A stretch of DNA of 64,000 nt from Flavisolibacter ginsengisoli DSM 18119 (GCF_900129295.1 NZ_FQUU01000020.1:1-64000), one strand, 5' to 3'. Counted from the stretch's first letter, positions 33,028 through 42,643 are shown. Numbers and translations are program-made. Notes: a model not told the origin generated them from the letters alone.

Positions 33028-33594
33028 ATGGAAATGTATTTTATTGCACAGGTGCTCCCTCCAGCATTAAATGAAAAAATTCTTGCTTTTAAGCAATTCA
33101 TGCTAGAGCGTTTTGAATGCCGTGTTGGATTAAAATCACCTGCACATATCACTTTCATTGCACCTTTCTGGGAAGACATAGGGAAGGAAGATAGTTTGAT
33201 AGCAGATCTTGATCATATCAGCAGGCCGCACTTTCCCTTTTACATCAACACTATAAATTTTGGAGCATTTAAACCAAGAACAATATTTGTTGATGTTATG
33301 GCTAATGACAAACTAAATGAATTAAAGAGTTCAATTGAATCCCAACTTTTAAACAGTAAGAAGTATAGTATCAAGTCAGAAGGAAGACCTTTTAAGCCCC
33401 ATATAACCATTGCCACCCGTGACCTTTATAAAAAAAACTTTAGTGAGGCCTGGTCCTATTTTGAAAACAAACAATTTAATGAGCAATGGATGGCTGACTC
33501 TGTGTCTATATTGCGCCATAACAAAAAAAACTGGGATGTCATTCACACATCCCAGTTCGCAATTTCTTTAGAACAAATTATTCAAAATCACTGA
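33028..33594 (+). CDS. 2'-5' RNA ligase / 2H phosphoesterase superfamily protein
   Basis: A 188-residue two-histidine phosphoesterase. The hallmark H-x-T/S motifs occur as HITFIAP (about residues 38-44) and HITIATR (about 125-131), around a central region with FYINTINFGAF. Members act on 2'-5' linkages, cyclic phosphates or as ligases; the substrate here is unknown. The C-terminal 20 residues contain the DNA of a minus-strand terminator and overlap the convergent gene by 17 bases. I chose the ATG at 33028, which follows the hairpin of the preceding gene. Confidence 0.88.
   Translation: MEMYFIAQVLPPALNEKILAFKQFMLERFECRVGLKSPAHITFIAPFWEDIGKEDSLIADLDHISRPHFPFYINTINFGAFKPRTIFVDVMANDKLNELKSSIESQLLNSKKYSIKSEGRPFKPHITIATRDLYKKNFSEAWSYFENKQFNEQWMADSVSILRHNKKNWDVIHTSQFAISLEQIIQNH
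33522..33557 (-). terminator. Minus-strand terminator inside the facing gene
   Basis: aactgggatgt (33529-33539) pairs exactly with acatcccagtt (33547-33557) around a seven-base loop, and on the minus strand it is followed by eight T's. It terminates the operon 36044-33578 while lying within the coding sequence of the convergent 2H phosphoesterase gene. Confidence 0.85.
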
Positions 33595-33982
33595 ATAACA
33601 GTCCGGGCAATATATGAAAAACATCATTTTCAGACATCTCTACATTTAACTGGCAACCTTCTTCAGGTCTTATGGTAACTTTTTCCTTTGTCACCTTTTT
33701 AAAGCCATCCTTTTCAAATACCAGTTTGTAGGTACCCGGCTTGAGGTCAGTAAAATAATAGTTCCCATTTCCATCAGTCAGGGCTACCTTTTCCTTTTTA
33801 GAACTGGAATAGGCTACCACATTCACATTGCATAATGGCTTATGTGTATCAGCATGTATAACCCCTCCGGCTATATCATTTTTCTTAGTGTTCTCAACTT
33901 CTGTCCCAGGAGTGGTATTAGCCCGAGACAACATAGCAGTTAAGCAAAATACCGAAGTAATAAGCAGTGGTTTCAATTTCAT
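33578..33982 (-). CDS. Secreted carboxypeptidase-regulatory-like domain protein
   Basis: A 134-residue exported protein with signal peptide MKLKPLLITSVFCLTAMLSRA. The body is a single β-sandwich of the carboxypeptidase-regulatory/SdrD B-like type: GGVIHADTHKPLCNVNVVAYSSSKKEKVALTDGNGNYYFTDLKPGTYKLVFEKDGFKK. Such domains in Bacteroidota are often the N-terminal extension of TonB receptors, but here the domain stands alone. It may be periplasmic. It is the last of three closely spaced minus-strand genes; a terminator follows within the facing gene. Its function is not known. Confidence 0.78.
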   Translation of the reverse strand: MKLKPLLITSVFCLTAMLSRANTTPGTEVENTKKNDIAGGVIHADTHKPLCNVNVVAYSSSKKEKVALTDGNGNYYFTDLKPGTYKLVFEKDGFKKVTKEKVTIRPEEGCQLNVEMSENDVFHILPGLLFSDFE

Positions 33983-34019
33983 GGTTTTCTATTAATAGGT
34001 GATCCGCATCTATACCTCA

Positions 34020-34985
34020 TTAACCTTCATAGTTAAATTTACTATTATTTATGGGATTTGAAAGCCCCTCCTGAAATTCCTTCCATAGATTATGCACTAT
34101 GTCTGCAGCAGGTAAGATATTATGCAACAAGGCACTAGCCTGTCCTATCTCCAATTCCCCTTCATCCAGGTTTCCTTCATACATACCCGTCTTAGCCCTG
34201 GCCCTTCCTAATAAAACCTTCAGTTCTTCTACAGTAGCGCCCCGGGTTTCAGCTTCCTGTACCTGCTGGAAAAATTTGTTTTTCAAAAGTCGCACCGGCG
34301 TTAGCTTCTTCAAGGACAATTGGGTATCCCCTTCTGCTGCACCAACCACCGCCTGTTTGAAATTTAAATGCGAAGAAGCCTCTTCACTGGCTACAAACCT
34401 GGTACCCACCTGAACGCCTTCGGCACCTAACACCATACACGCCAGCATTTGCCTCCCTGTTGCAATACCACCTGCAGCAATCACGGGGATGGATACAGCA
34501 TTACTAACAGCCGGTATTAAAACCAAAGTAGTTGTTTCTTCCCTGCCATTATGCCCACCTGCTTCAAAACCTTCGGCAACCACAGCATCACAACCAGCAT
34601 CCTGGGCTTTTAAGGCAAACTTGCTGCTGCTAACAACGTGTACGACCTTAATATTATTTTCTTTCAGCTGTGAGGTCCATGTCCTGGGATTACCCGCTGA
34701 TGTAAATATGATTTCCACTCCTTCCTCAATAATTACCCTGATATGTTTATCAATGTCTGGATAAAGCAGTGGGATATTAACACCAAATGGCTTTTCAGTA
34801 GCGGCCTTACACTTCCTTATATGTTCCCTTAAAACATCCGGGTACATACTGCCGGCACCTATCAGGCCAAGACCCCCGGCATTGCTCACCGCACTTGCCA
34901 ACTTCCAGCCAGATGCCCAGATCATACCTGCTTGTACAATAGGGTATTGAATATGAAACAGTTCCGTTATCCTGTTAGAAAACAT
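34020..34985 (-). CDS. Nitronate monooxygenase / 2-nitropropane dioxygenase-like
   Basis: A 321-residue FMN TIM-barrel oxidoreductase. The N-terminal QAGMIWASGWKLASAVSNAGGLGLIGAGSM and the phosphate-binding region PVIAAGGIATGRQMLACMVLGAEGVQVGTRF, with the catalytic His in EAGGHNGRE, match the nitronate monooxygenase/FabK-like superfamily. Nitronate oxidation is the usual annotation; FabK-type enoyl reduction is an alternative, but a FabI gene exists at 43623, so detoxification is preferred. It is the second gene in a minus-strand set with the nucleotidyltransferase upstream (66-base gap). Confidence 0.9.
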   Translation of the reverse strand: MFSNRITELFHIQYPIVQAGMIWASGWKLASAVSNAGGLGLIGAGSMYPDVLREHIRKCKAATEKPFGVNIPLLYPDIDKHIRVIIEEGVEIIFTSAGNPRTWTSQLKENNIKVVHVVSSSKFALKAQDAGCDAVVAEGFEAGGHNGREETTTLVLIPAVSNAVSIPVIAAGGIATGRQMLACMVLGAEGVQVGTRFVASEEASSHLNFKQAVVGAAEGDTQLSLKKLTPVRLLKNKFFQQVQEAETRGATVEELKVLLGRARAKTGMYEGNLDEGELEIGQASALLHNILPAADIVHNLWKEFQEGLSNPINNSKFNYEG

Positions 34986-35051
34986 AAGTAAAAATAAGCG
35001 AGGGTTTCAGATTTTCCTCTCTTATGGTAATATGTAAAAATGAAAAAAGGA

Positions 35052-36044
35052 TCAACCCAGGTCGATATCTGTATTGTCCCCAATATTCAGGGACCTGGTT
35101 TCACCCCTGATAGTAGTGTCGCTCCCAATGAGTGAATCATCCAATACAATATCAAAAAGATTGGAAAATGATCCTATGATAGAATTCTTAACAATAGAAA
35201 AATCGATGGTTGTATCGTCTCCAATAGTAGCGTTTGGACCTACTATCGAATTTTTTATAGTACATCCCTTGCCTATACTAACCGGCTGAATCAAAACTGT
35301 ATTCTCATACTCAGGCCTTAACTCCGCCTTTGCACCAAATTTTTTGAGAAGGGTTGCATTGGATTCCAACAGGCTCTCTCTTTTACCACAGTCAAACCAA
35401 CTGTCTACCTTAAAAGCATTAACATGTGCACCATTCTTTATCATGCAATCCAGGGCGTCTGTTATGCTGTATTCTCCATGCGTTTTGATGCCCTGCTTGA
35501 TATTGACATCAAGGCATTGAAAAAGCATTTCTGTTTCCTTTATCTTATAAATGCCTACCAGCGCCATATTTGATTTGGGAATATGTGGCTTTTCAACAAG
35601 ATGAGTTATGTTGGCGTCACAATCTATTTCAGCTACACCAAAGCTTCGTGGGTCGTCCACCTTTCTCACACCAATCATGGAAGTATTGCTATTGATCACT
35701 GCAGAAACGTCATAGTCGCAAATAGTATCACCCAATACAATCAGTATTTCATCATTGGCCACAATATTACTGGCAAGCCTTACAGCATGCCCTATTCCCT
35801 GCCTGTCATTCTGGTACACAAAATGAGCGGTAATAGTAGGATAGTTTGCTTTTACATAGTCCTGTATCTTTTCACCAAGGTATCCTACTATAAAAATAAA
35901 TTCGTTGATACCGGCATCCCTTAACTGGTCGACGATAATACTTAGTACGGTCTTCCCTGCCAGGGGAATCAGGGCTTTTGGTTGTGTGTAAGTATGCGGT
36001 CTTAATTTAGTTCCTGCACCGGCTAACGGAATAATTGCTTTCAT
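35052..36044 (-). CDS. Sugar-phosphate nucleotidyltransferase with left-handed β-helix
   Basis: A 330-residue enzyme that joins a sugar 1-phosphate to an NTP. The N-terminal nucleotide-binding motif is MKAIIPLAGAGTKLRPHT with the conserved GAGTKLR and PKALIPLAGK; GHAVRLAS and ILIVLGDTICDYD mark the remaining active site. The last ~80 residues (NTVLIQPVSIGKGC...NSIVGPNATIGDD) form hexapeptide left-handed β-helix repeats, as in glucose-1-phosphate thymidylyltransferase or GlmU-like proteins, though no acetyltransferase domain is visible. It probably feeds surface polysaccharide or lipid precursors. The specific sugar and nucleotide cannot be read here. Confidence 0.88.
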   Translation of the reverse strand: MKAIIPLAGAGTKLRPHTYTQPKALIPLAGKTVLSIIVDQLRDAGINEFIFIVGYLGEKIQDYVKANYPTITAHFVYQNDRQGIGHAVRLASNIVANDEILIVLGDTICDYDVSAVINSNTSMIGVRKVDDPRSFGVAEIDCDANITHLVEKPHIPKSNMALVGIYKIKETEMLFQCLDVNIKQGIKTHGEYSITDALDCMIKNGAHVNAFKVDSWFDCGKRESLLESNATLLKKFGAKAELRPEYENTVLIQPVSIGKGCTIKNSIVGPNATIGDDTTIDFSIVKNSIIGSFSNLFDIVLDDSLIGSDTTIRGETRSLNIGDNTDIDLG

Positions 36045-36278
36045 TGATAATTATTTTGGTGGTCATTAGGCACCTTTCCATACACTTCCACCATTATTCA
36101 TTGATTATTCAATAAAAAGAAGCGGTCGAAATTACTGATTTTATATTAAACAAGTCAAATGCCTTTACTTGGCAGTACACACTTATTTTTGCAATATGTA
36201 CCTGGTGATAAAAAGGTTAATAAGCCATTGAATTTTGTTCTTTCACCGTCCCGTACAGCAGAACCATAATCAATCAGC

Positions 36279-37559
36279 ATGCAAAGAGATCAACTTGTTT
36301 TTGACATTATTCAAAAAGAATTACAACGCCAGCGCCATGGAATTGAATTGATCGCCTCTGAAAACTTTACCTCACTGCAGGTGATGCAGGCCATGGGTAA
36401 TGTAATGACCAATAAATATGCAGAAGGATATCCCGGAAGAAGGTATTACGGAGGATGTGAATTTGTAGATGAGACCGAGCAATTGGCTATTGACCGCATC
36501 AAACAGGTTTTTCATTGTGAATACGCCAATGTGCAACCCCATAGTGGTGCACAAGCCAATGCAGCTGTGCTGCTTGCGGTGCTAAAGCCCGGAGATAAGA
36601 TCCTTGGTCTTGACCTTAGCATGGGAGGGCATCTTACCCATGGCTCACCAGTCAACTTTAGTGGCAAACTGTACCAACCTTTCTTTTATGGTGTGCATAA
36701 GGATACAGGTCTTGTGAATTATGAACAATTGGAAGAAGTTGCCCGCAAAGAAAAACCCAAATTGATCATCTGCGGAGCTTCAGCCTATAGTCGTGATTGG
36801 GATTATACCCGCATCCGGAAGGTAGCTGATGAAGTAGGCGCTTTTGTAATGGCCGATATTGCCCATCCTGCAGGTCTTATAGCCAAAGGACTTCTTGCAT
36901 CTCCTTTCGAACATTGTCATTTTGTAACATCAACCACACATAAAACGCTAAGGGGTCCAAGAGGTGGTATCATATTAATGGGTAAAGACTTTGAAAATCC
37001 TTTTGGTGTAAAAGATCCAAAGGGAAATACCAGGATGATGAGTCACCTGATGGATATGGCAGTTTTCCCGGGCATACAGGGTGGCCCACTGGAGCATGTA
37101 ATAGCCTCCAAAGCCATTGCTTTCGGAGAAATATTGAGTGATGAATTTACAAGCTATGCCCGCCAGGTGCAGTCGAATGCCCAGGCCATGGCAAAAGCAT
37201 TGGTAGCTAAGGAATACAATATCATCAGCGGAGGTACGGACAACCACCTGATGCTGATAGACCTGAGAAATAAAAATATCACAGGCAAAAAGGCCCAGGA
37301 AACCCTTGACAAGGCGCATATCACTTTAAATAAGAACGCGGTTCCATATGATGACAAAAGCCCGTTTGTAACTTCAGGCATTCGTATAGGCGTGCCCGCC
37401 ATAACTACCAGGGGCATGAAAGAATCTCATATGCAGACAGTGGTAGACCTTATAGATAAAGTGTTAATGAATATTGATGATGCACAGATGGTTAGCACTG
37501 TCTCCAAAGAAGTACATGAATTCATGCTGCAGTTTCCACTATACCCTGAATTAAGCTAA
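36279..37559 (+). CDS. glyA: Serine hydroxymethyltransferase
   Basis: A 426-residue PLP enzyme that interconverts serine and glycine with tetrahydrofolate. The PLP-lysine is K222 in [41 protein letters not shown] and [14 protein letters not shown] are the conserved active-site segments. A TATTTTTG box at 36184-36191 could be its -7 element. It precedes a DUF4293 gene by 10 bases, probably in one operon. No riboswitch could be recognised in the 234-base leader. Confidence 0.98.
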   Translation: MQRDQLVFDIIQKELQRQRHGIELIASENFTSLQVMQAMGNVMTNKYAEGYPGRRYYGGCEFVDETEQLAIDRIKQVFHCEYANVQPHSGAQANAAVLLAVLKPGDKILGLDLSMGGHLTHGSPVNFSGKLYQPFFYGVHKDTGLVNYEQLEEVARKEKPKLIICGASAYSRDWDYTRIRKVADEVGAFVMADIAHPAGLIAKGLLASPFEHCHFVTSTTHKTLRGPRGGIILMGKDFENPFGVKDPKGNTRMMSHLMDMAVFPGIQGGPLEHVIASKAIAFGEILSDEFTSYARQVQSNAQAMAKALVAKEYNIISGGTDNHLMLIDLRNKNITGKKAQETLDKAHITLNKNAVPYDDKSPFVTSGIRIGVPAITTRGMKESHMQTVVDLIDKVLMNIDDAQMVSTVSKEVHEFMLQFPLYPELS

Positions 37560-37569
37560 ACAGAAATAT

Positions 37570-37986
37570 ATGATCCAAAGAATTCAAAGCATTTGGTTAC
37601 TACTGGTGGCTGCTTTTTGCGCCATTACTTTTCGTTTTCCTTTTGCCAACGGCGATTATTTAAAAGATACGGTACCTGCAAGTGTGCCCCTTGAGGCAAC
37701 AACTACTATCTGGTTAAGTATCATTACCGTGGTAACAGGTGCTCTTGGTTTTGTTACCATCTTTCTTTTTGACAACAGGAAGCTCCAGTTAAAACTTTGC
37801 TACCTGGGCATTTTTCTTTCCATCATACTGCTGTCGATGTACTTTATAGAAATGACCAATTTTGGCAATAGCGTTATTGCCCTATGGTGCATCTTTCATT
37901 TTGCCATTCTGGGTAGTTATATTTTAGCTGCCAGAGGCATATGGAAGGATGAAAAACTGATCAGGAGTATGGACCGGTTGCGATAA
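37570..37986 (+). CDS. DUF4293 family membrane protein
   Basis: A 138-residue integral membrane protein with four hydrophobic helices and no catalytic motif. The N-terminal MIQRIQSIWLLLVAAFCAITFRFP and the closing ARGIWKDEKLIRSMDRLR match the Bacteroidota-specific DUF4293 family, whose function is unknown. It is just downstream of glyA, 10 bases after its stop. A strong terminator follows at 38005-38046. Confidence 0.88.
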   Translation: MIQRIQSIWLLLVAAFCAITFRFPFANGDYLKDTVPASVPLEATTTIWLSIITVVTGALGFVTIFLFDNRKLQLKLCYLGIFLSIILLSMYFIEMTNFGNSVIALWCIFHFAILGSYILAARGIWKDEKLIRSMDRLR

Positions 37987-38004
37987 GATCTTCCCATTGA
38001 CCAT

Positions 38005-38046
38005 AAAAAAAGGCTGTTTCGAAACCTGCGAAACAGCCTTTTTTAT
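38005..38046 (+). terminator. Intrinsic terminator after DUF4293
   Basis: A 16-base stem (aaaaaaaggctgtttc with its complement at 38030-38045) with a nine-base loop and T's after it. The A-run on its left makes it usable on both strands. Confidence 0.9.
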
Positions 38047-38200
38047 TTCCTTCCCGCAACTTGCCTCCTTATCACCCTCTACTTTACTGGATTTATTCAA
38101 CCATGACATCATTTTCAATTATACCAATGAATGTATAAAGACAAAGGTTCTCCCGGGTCAAACCGAAGATCTTCCATAGATATACCAGGCATATTCCAAG

Positions 38201-38276
38201 GATATCCCAACCCTTATATAGTTGGGATATCTATGGGATATCTATGGGTCATCTATGGGATATCTATGGGATATCC
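38201..38276. repeat. 11-base tandem repeat with flanking inverted repeat
   Basis: Units of ggatatctatg at 38225-38235, 38236-38246, 38247-38257 (variant ggtcatctatg) and 38258-38268, with a partial at 38269-38276. Just before, gatatcccaac (38201-38211) is an inverted match to gttgggatatc (38221-38231), the latter partly shared with the first unit. Confidence 0.8.
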
Positions 38277-38434
38277 TCCCCTTAACCTGGACCCTGAACG
38301 GAACCCTACCTTCCGGGAGTATATAAAACCGTAAGAATACCCTGAAGTAGCAGGATAGGATCATTGAATGGCATGATTCAGGCACCCTTCACTCATTACA
38401 CGGAATATGGGTCTGCAGACGATTGCCAATAAAA

Positions 38435-38471
38435 AAGGCCGGAAACTATGGATAACATAGTTTCCGGCCTT
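38435..38471 (-). terminator. Intrinsic terminator of the T9SS cargo gene
   Basis: aaggccggaaactatg (38435-38450) pairs over 16 bases with its complement at 38456-38471; on the minus strand it runs into TTTTTT. The loop is five bases. Confidence 0.9.
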
Positions 38472-38491
38472 AGATAAAAAAGTTGTTTAGC

Positions 38492-39592
38492 TTATTGCTT
38501 GATCACTTTCAGAGTTTCTGCACCGCCGGTACCGTTTTCAAAGCGTACCAGGTAAAGACCTGGTTTAGCTGTTGAAAGGTCAACCAGTGTTTGCTGGCTA
38601 CCGGAATTGGGAACCATAGATTTTACCAACCTGCCATCCGCAGAACTGATGCTTAACAAGCTGCCATTCACAGCTTCATTGTGTTGTACCGTCATTGTAT
38701 TTTTGGAAGACATGTATGCTTTCATTGGCACTGCAAATTGACCTCCCTTGAAAACTACCACAATGCTATACATGTATTTGCCATCATTATCTACAGATTT
38801 GATCCTGTAGAATCCTGTAGCCAAAGGCTTGTTGTCTACATAGCTGTATGAGCTGGACAGGCTTGCCTCAACAAATCCAATAGTTGTAAAGCCACGGCCA
38901 TCACCGCTTCTTTGTATTTCGTAACCTTTTACATTCTCCTGCATGTCAATGTTCCAGGTAAGGCCTACACCGGCATTAACGGCTTTAACATCAACACGTG
39001 CAAAATGAACCGGAAGTGGAGTAGCATTTGCAATCACACGTGTGATTTGGAAATCATCGAAAGTCAAAGAGCCTCTTCCAGAAGTACCAGGATCTGTAGT
39101 AAATACTATTACGAAACGGAAAGGTGTAGAGGATGGATTGAAAAATAAATTGTTCACTTGAAGGCATTGCACTCCTGAAACTCCTTGCGATCCACTTGAC
39201 ACTGTACCTATAGGTACTATGCCATTAGCACTTGTTTGAACATTAACAGTGTATGACGTAACCTTGGAACTTCCCCCTATTGTAAACCTTAAATTAACTG
39301 TTGGGGCAAGGGTTGTATACGTGGGTGTAGTCAAGTGATAACTAGTATTCTCAGCCGCTGATGGAATACTAATATATTGTTGTGAACCCTGGATCACCTT
39401 TGTCCATCCTGTTCCTGAAAACCCTGATAAGCTGGTTGTTGATCCATCATTAAAATTGGCTCCTTCTGCTCCATTAAAATTTATGGAATTACAGGCGGTA
39501 TTAGATAGTGGGGCCAATGATACCTGGCTATAACTTTTTACGGTTACAAATGAACATGCGAGTGCTAAAGAGTAAGTAAAAATCCTTCTCAT
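38492..39592 (-). CDS. Secreted protein with T9SS type A sorting domain
   Basis: A 366-residue secreted protein with a signal peptide (MRRIFTYSLALACSFVTVKSYS). The first half (about residues 25-185) reads like a jelly-roll or carbohydrate-binding β-sandwich (NLRFTIGGSSKVTSYTVNVQTSA..., FRFVIVFTTDPGTSGRGSLTFDDFQITRV), but I cannot name a family. A fibronectin-III-like segment (VKAVNAGVGLTWNIDMQENVKGYEIQRSGDG) follows. The C-terminus (about 290-366) is a type A sorting domain ending LYLVRFENGTGGAETLKVIKQ. No catalytic motif is seen. Its terminator is at 38435-38471. Confidence 0.86.
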   Translation of the reverse strand: MRRIFTYSLALACSFVTVKSYSQVSLAPLSNTACNSINFNGAEGANFNDGSTTSLSGFSGTGWTKVIQGSQQYISIPSAAENTSYHLTTPTYTTLAPTVNLRFTIGGSSKVTSYTVNVQTSANGIVPIGTVSSGSQGVSGVQCLQVNNLFFNPSSTPFRFVIVFTTDPGTSGRGSLTFDDFQITRVIANATPLPVHFARVDVKAVNAGVGLTWNIDMQENVKGYEIQRSGDGRGFTTIGFVEASLSSSYSYVDNKPLATGFYRIKSVDNDGKYMYSIVVVFKGGQFAVPMKAYMSSKNTMTVQHNEAVNGSLLSISSADGRLVKSMVPNSGSQQTLVDLSTAKPGLYLVRFENGTGGAETLKVIKQ

Positions 39593-39784
39593 GAGAATGC
39601 GTTTAAGTTTGAAAAATCGGTTAAACGGCAGTCAGAGGAAAATTGGGGTTAGGATTTCGAGAAGGTATTGTAATTCAGAAGGCCTTTTCCAATGGATATG
39701 AGAGGATAGTACAAACTTATATTGAATTTTCAAAGATTGCAATAGCAGCTCAACAATTTCTTCACTTATTTTATATGATTCCTG

Positions 39785-42643
39785 TCATAGAAACTGCCCG
39801 GTCCTGCTTTCCTTTATTTTTTTGAGATCAGAAGGCTTTCCTTCAAACACCAGGTAACCCCCATCGGCACCTGCTTCGGGACCGAGGTCTATGACCCAGT
39901 CTGCACTTTTAATAACATCGGTATTATGCTCTATTACAATGATGGAATGGCCTTGTTCTATCAGGGCATTAAAGGAGGCCAGGAGTTTTTTGATATCGTG
40001 GAAGTGCAGCCCCGTTGTAGGTTCATCAAATATGAAGAGGATCTTGCCAATGTTTTTTCCTTTTCCTAAAAAAGAAGCCAGCTTCACTCTTTGGGCTTCA
40101 CCACCGGAAAGGGTATCTGAAGATTGTCCCAGTTTGACATATCCAAGACCTACATCGCTCAGGGGCCTGATACATCCACTGATATTTTTTTCGTCCTTAA
40201 AGAACTCAATGGCCTCGTCCACGCTCATTTCCAATACCTCAAACACATTCTTGCCTTTGTATTGCACTTCAAGCACTTCCTCCTTGAATTTTTTACCATG
40301 GCAAACTTCGCAAGTGAGGTGCACATCGGCCAGGAACTGCATTTCCACAATCTTCTCGCCTTCACCCTTACAGGCGTCGCAACGTCCACCATCTACGTTA
40401 AAGGAGAAATGCTTGGGCTGAAAACCCCGCATTTTACTCAAAGGCTGAGAGGAGAACAGGTCCCTGATATTGTCCCAAGCCTTGATATAGGTAACGGGAT
40501 TGCTGCGTGAGGATTTTCCAATTGGATTCTGGTCAACCATTTCCACGCTGGCTATAGAGTCAGTATTACCTTTTATACTTCTATGGAAACCCACTTTATC
40601 AGCCGCTTCACCATGCAATTTCTTAAGTGCAGGAAAGAGTATATGCTTGATAAGAGTGGTTTTTCCGCTACCACTGACTCCACTTACCACACAGAGTACA
40701 TTTAATGGAAATTCAACAGTAACATCTTTTAAGTTATGCTGGCGGGCTCCTTCGATAGTGATGGATTCATTCCACTTCCTCACCTTTGCCGGGGCATCAA
40801 TGCGAAGCTCACCTTTTAAATATTTTCCCGTCAGACTTTCGGGGTTTTTAATGATAGCGTCATAATCTCCTGAAGCAATGACCTCGCCACCCAAATGGGA
40901 TGCTAAGGGACCCATATCAATAATATGGTCCGCTTCACGCATCATCATTTCATCGTGTTCTACCACCACTACTGTATTGCCAAGGTCACGCAGTTCTTTA
41001 AGTACACTGATCAAATTATTGGTATCCCGTGGATGAAGGCCTATGGAAGGCTCGTCAAGGATATACAAGGAATTGGTAAGGTTGCTGCCCAGGCTTCTGG
41101 TTAACTGAATACGCTGGCTTTCACCGCCGCTGAGCGTATTGGCCAGCCGATTCAGGGATAAATAACCTAAGCCCACGCTAAGCATTGTATCAATACGGTG
41201 ATTGATCTCTATAAGGATCCTTTTAGCTACCTGCGCCTCAAATGGTGTAAACTCTTTGGATGCATTGTCAAACCACACCCGCAGGTCACGTATAGGCATT
41301 TCACTAAGCTCCCCAATATGTTTACCATTTACTTTGATGTATAGGGCTTCTTTACGCAACCTGTAGCCCTGGCAATCGGGGCATAAGGTCCTACCCCGGT
41401 ACCTGCTTAAAATAACTCTGTACTGAACCTTATACAGGTTTTGCTCAACTTCCTTAAAGAAATCATTGATACCATTTACAAACTGGTTCCCTTCCCATAA
41501 CACCTTGTATTGTTCAGGGGTAAGATCTGCAATAGCCTTATGAACCGGGAAATCAAACTTTCGGGCATTGCGGATAAAATCTTCTTTCCATTTGCCCAGC
41601 TTTTCTCCTTTCCAGGGAGCTACCGCACCTTCATAAACACTTAAAAGCTTATTAGGTATTACCAGGTCATCGTCAATGCCAAGCACCAGGGAAAAGCCCT
41701 CACATGTGGGACAAGCCCCATAAGGATTGTTGAATGACAATAGATTAGGTGATGGCTCTTCAAAGTTGATCCCGTCAAGCTCAAACCTGTTATTAAAAGA
41801 AAGTAGTTTCTCTCCGTTCACTTCAAGGTACACATCCCCTTCTCCCTCATAAAATGCAGTTCCAATTGAGTCAGAAAGCCTGTGGATATCATCTTCGTCA
41901 AATTTCTTTACCACAATACGATCTATGAGCACATATACATTTTCAGGGTAGGTAAAAGCTTCAATAAAATCACCAGGTGAAGACAAAAGTTCCTCAATAT
42001 GGTAAATCTTACCCTCTTTGACAGGGTTTTCCTTTTGAACATGAGAAAAAGGAGAAACATAGATCCGGCTGAACCCCTTTTGCATTAATATATTCAGTTC
42101 TTCCCTTTCGTCCCTATTGCGATGTTGTTTAAAGGCCGCCAGGATAAAAGCTTTATTGCCTTCCTTAAGGTGCACTATAGCATCCAGTACATCTATTACA
42201 TCATCTTTCTTAACCACCCTTCCTGAAATGGGAGATATGGTTTTTCCGGCACGGGCAAAAAGTAACCTTAAGTAATCATAGATCTCAGTCATGCTGCCCA
42301 CAGTGCTGCGGGGAGTGCGGGTTATGACCTTTTGTTCGATAGCAATGGCCGGGGCCAATCCTTTGATATAGTCCACATCCGGCTTATCCATGCGATTCAG
42401 GAATTGGCGCACATAAGCACTAAGACTTTCAGCATACCTGCGCTGACCCTCTGCAAACAGGGTGTCGATTGTCAGTGAAGATTTTCCCGAGCCGGAAACG
42501 CCGGTAACCACAATAAACTTATTGCGGGGGAAACTGACATCTATATTTTTAAGATTATGTACCCGGGCTCCCTTTATAAATATAGAATCCGCGGTACCAT
42601 TGTCCTTTGCCTGTTTTTTAGCCTTTGCTGTCTTTTCTTTCAT
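39785..42643 (-). CDS. uvrA: Excinuclease ABC subunit A (second copy)
   Basis: A 952-residue UvrA, of the same family as the gene at 6633-9521 but clearly diverged from it. Walker A GVSGSGKSS and GVSGSGKTT, signatures TLSGGESQR and TLSGGEAQR, D-loops DEPSIGLHPRD and DEPTTGLHFHD, and zinc-module cysteine pairs (CPTC/CPDC and CDAC/CEVC) are all present, so it should be functional. The UvrB-binding part reads KPDVDYIKGLAPAIAIEQK. I chose the ATG at 42643; a GTG at 42652 is in frame. A TATTTTTG box precedes the start on the minus strand. It may be a damage-specialised paralogue. It is a single gene. Confidence 0.95.
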   Translation of the reverse strand: MKEKTAKAKKQAKDNGTADSIFIKGARVHNLKNIDVSFPRNKFIVVTGVSGSGKSSLTIDTLFAEGQRRYAESLSAYVRQFLNRMDKPDVDYIKGLAPAIAIEQKVITRTPRSTVGSMTEIYDYLRLLFARAGKTISPISGRVVKKDDVIDVLDAIVHLKEGNKAFILAAFKQHRNRDEREELNILMQKGFSRIYVSPFSHVQKENPVKEGKIYHIEELLSSPGDFIEAFTYPENVYVLIDRIVVKKFDEDDIHRLSDSIGTAFYEGEGDVYLEVNGEKLLSFNNRFELDGINFEEPSPNLLSFNNPYGACPTCEGFSLVLGIDDDLVIPNKLLSVYEGAVAPWKGEKLGKWKEDFIRNARKFDFPVHKAIADLTPEQYKVLWEGNQFVNGINDFFKEVEQNLYKVQYRVILSRYRGRTLCPDCQGYRLRKEALYIKVNGKHIGELSEMPIRDLRVWFDNASKEFTPFEAQVAKRILIEINHRIDTMLSVGLGYLSLNRLANTLSGGESQRIQLTRSLGSNLTNSLYILDEPSIGLHPRDTNNLISVLKELRDLGNTVVVVEHDEMMMREADHIIDMGPLASHLGGEVIASGDYDAIIKNPESLTGKYLKGELRIDAPAKVRKWNESITIEGARQHNLKDVTVEFPLNVLCVVSGVSGSGKTTLIKHILFPALKKLHGEAADKVGFHRSIKGNTDSIASVEMVDQNPIGKSSRSNPVTYIKAWDNIRDLFSSQPLSKMRGFQPKHFSFNVDGGRCDACKGEGEKIVEMQFLADVHLTCEVCHGKKFKEEVLEVQYKGKNVFEVLEMSVDEAIEFFKDEKNISGCIRPLSDVGLGYVKLGQSSDTLSGGEAQRVKLASFLGKGKNIGKILFIFDEPTTGLHFHDIKKLLASFNALIEQGHSIIVIEHNTDVIKSADWVIDLGPEAGADGGYLVFEGKPSDLKKIKESRTGQFL

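Larger units (their letters stand above)
37987..38491. other. Spacer with two terminators and an 11-base tandem repeat
   Basis: A 505-base spacer. It has the DUF4293 terminator (38005-38046), an inverted repeat and tandem repeat cluster at 38201-38276, and the T9SS-cargo terminator at 38435-38471. Open frames crossing it translate to low-complexity GISMGYLWVIYGISMGY-like strings and are not believed to be genes. Confidence 0.7.

Noticed and set aside
37997-38334. Two short plus-strand frames reading through terminators and the 11-base tandem repeat
   Set aside because: One begins within a strong terminator hairpin and the other is translated repeat sequence (GISMGYLWVIYGISMGY); no start context or conservation is visible.
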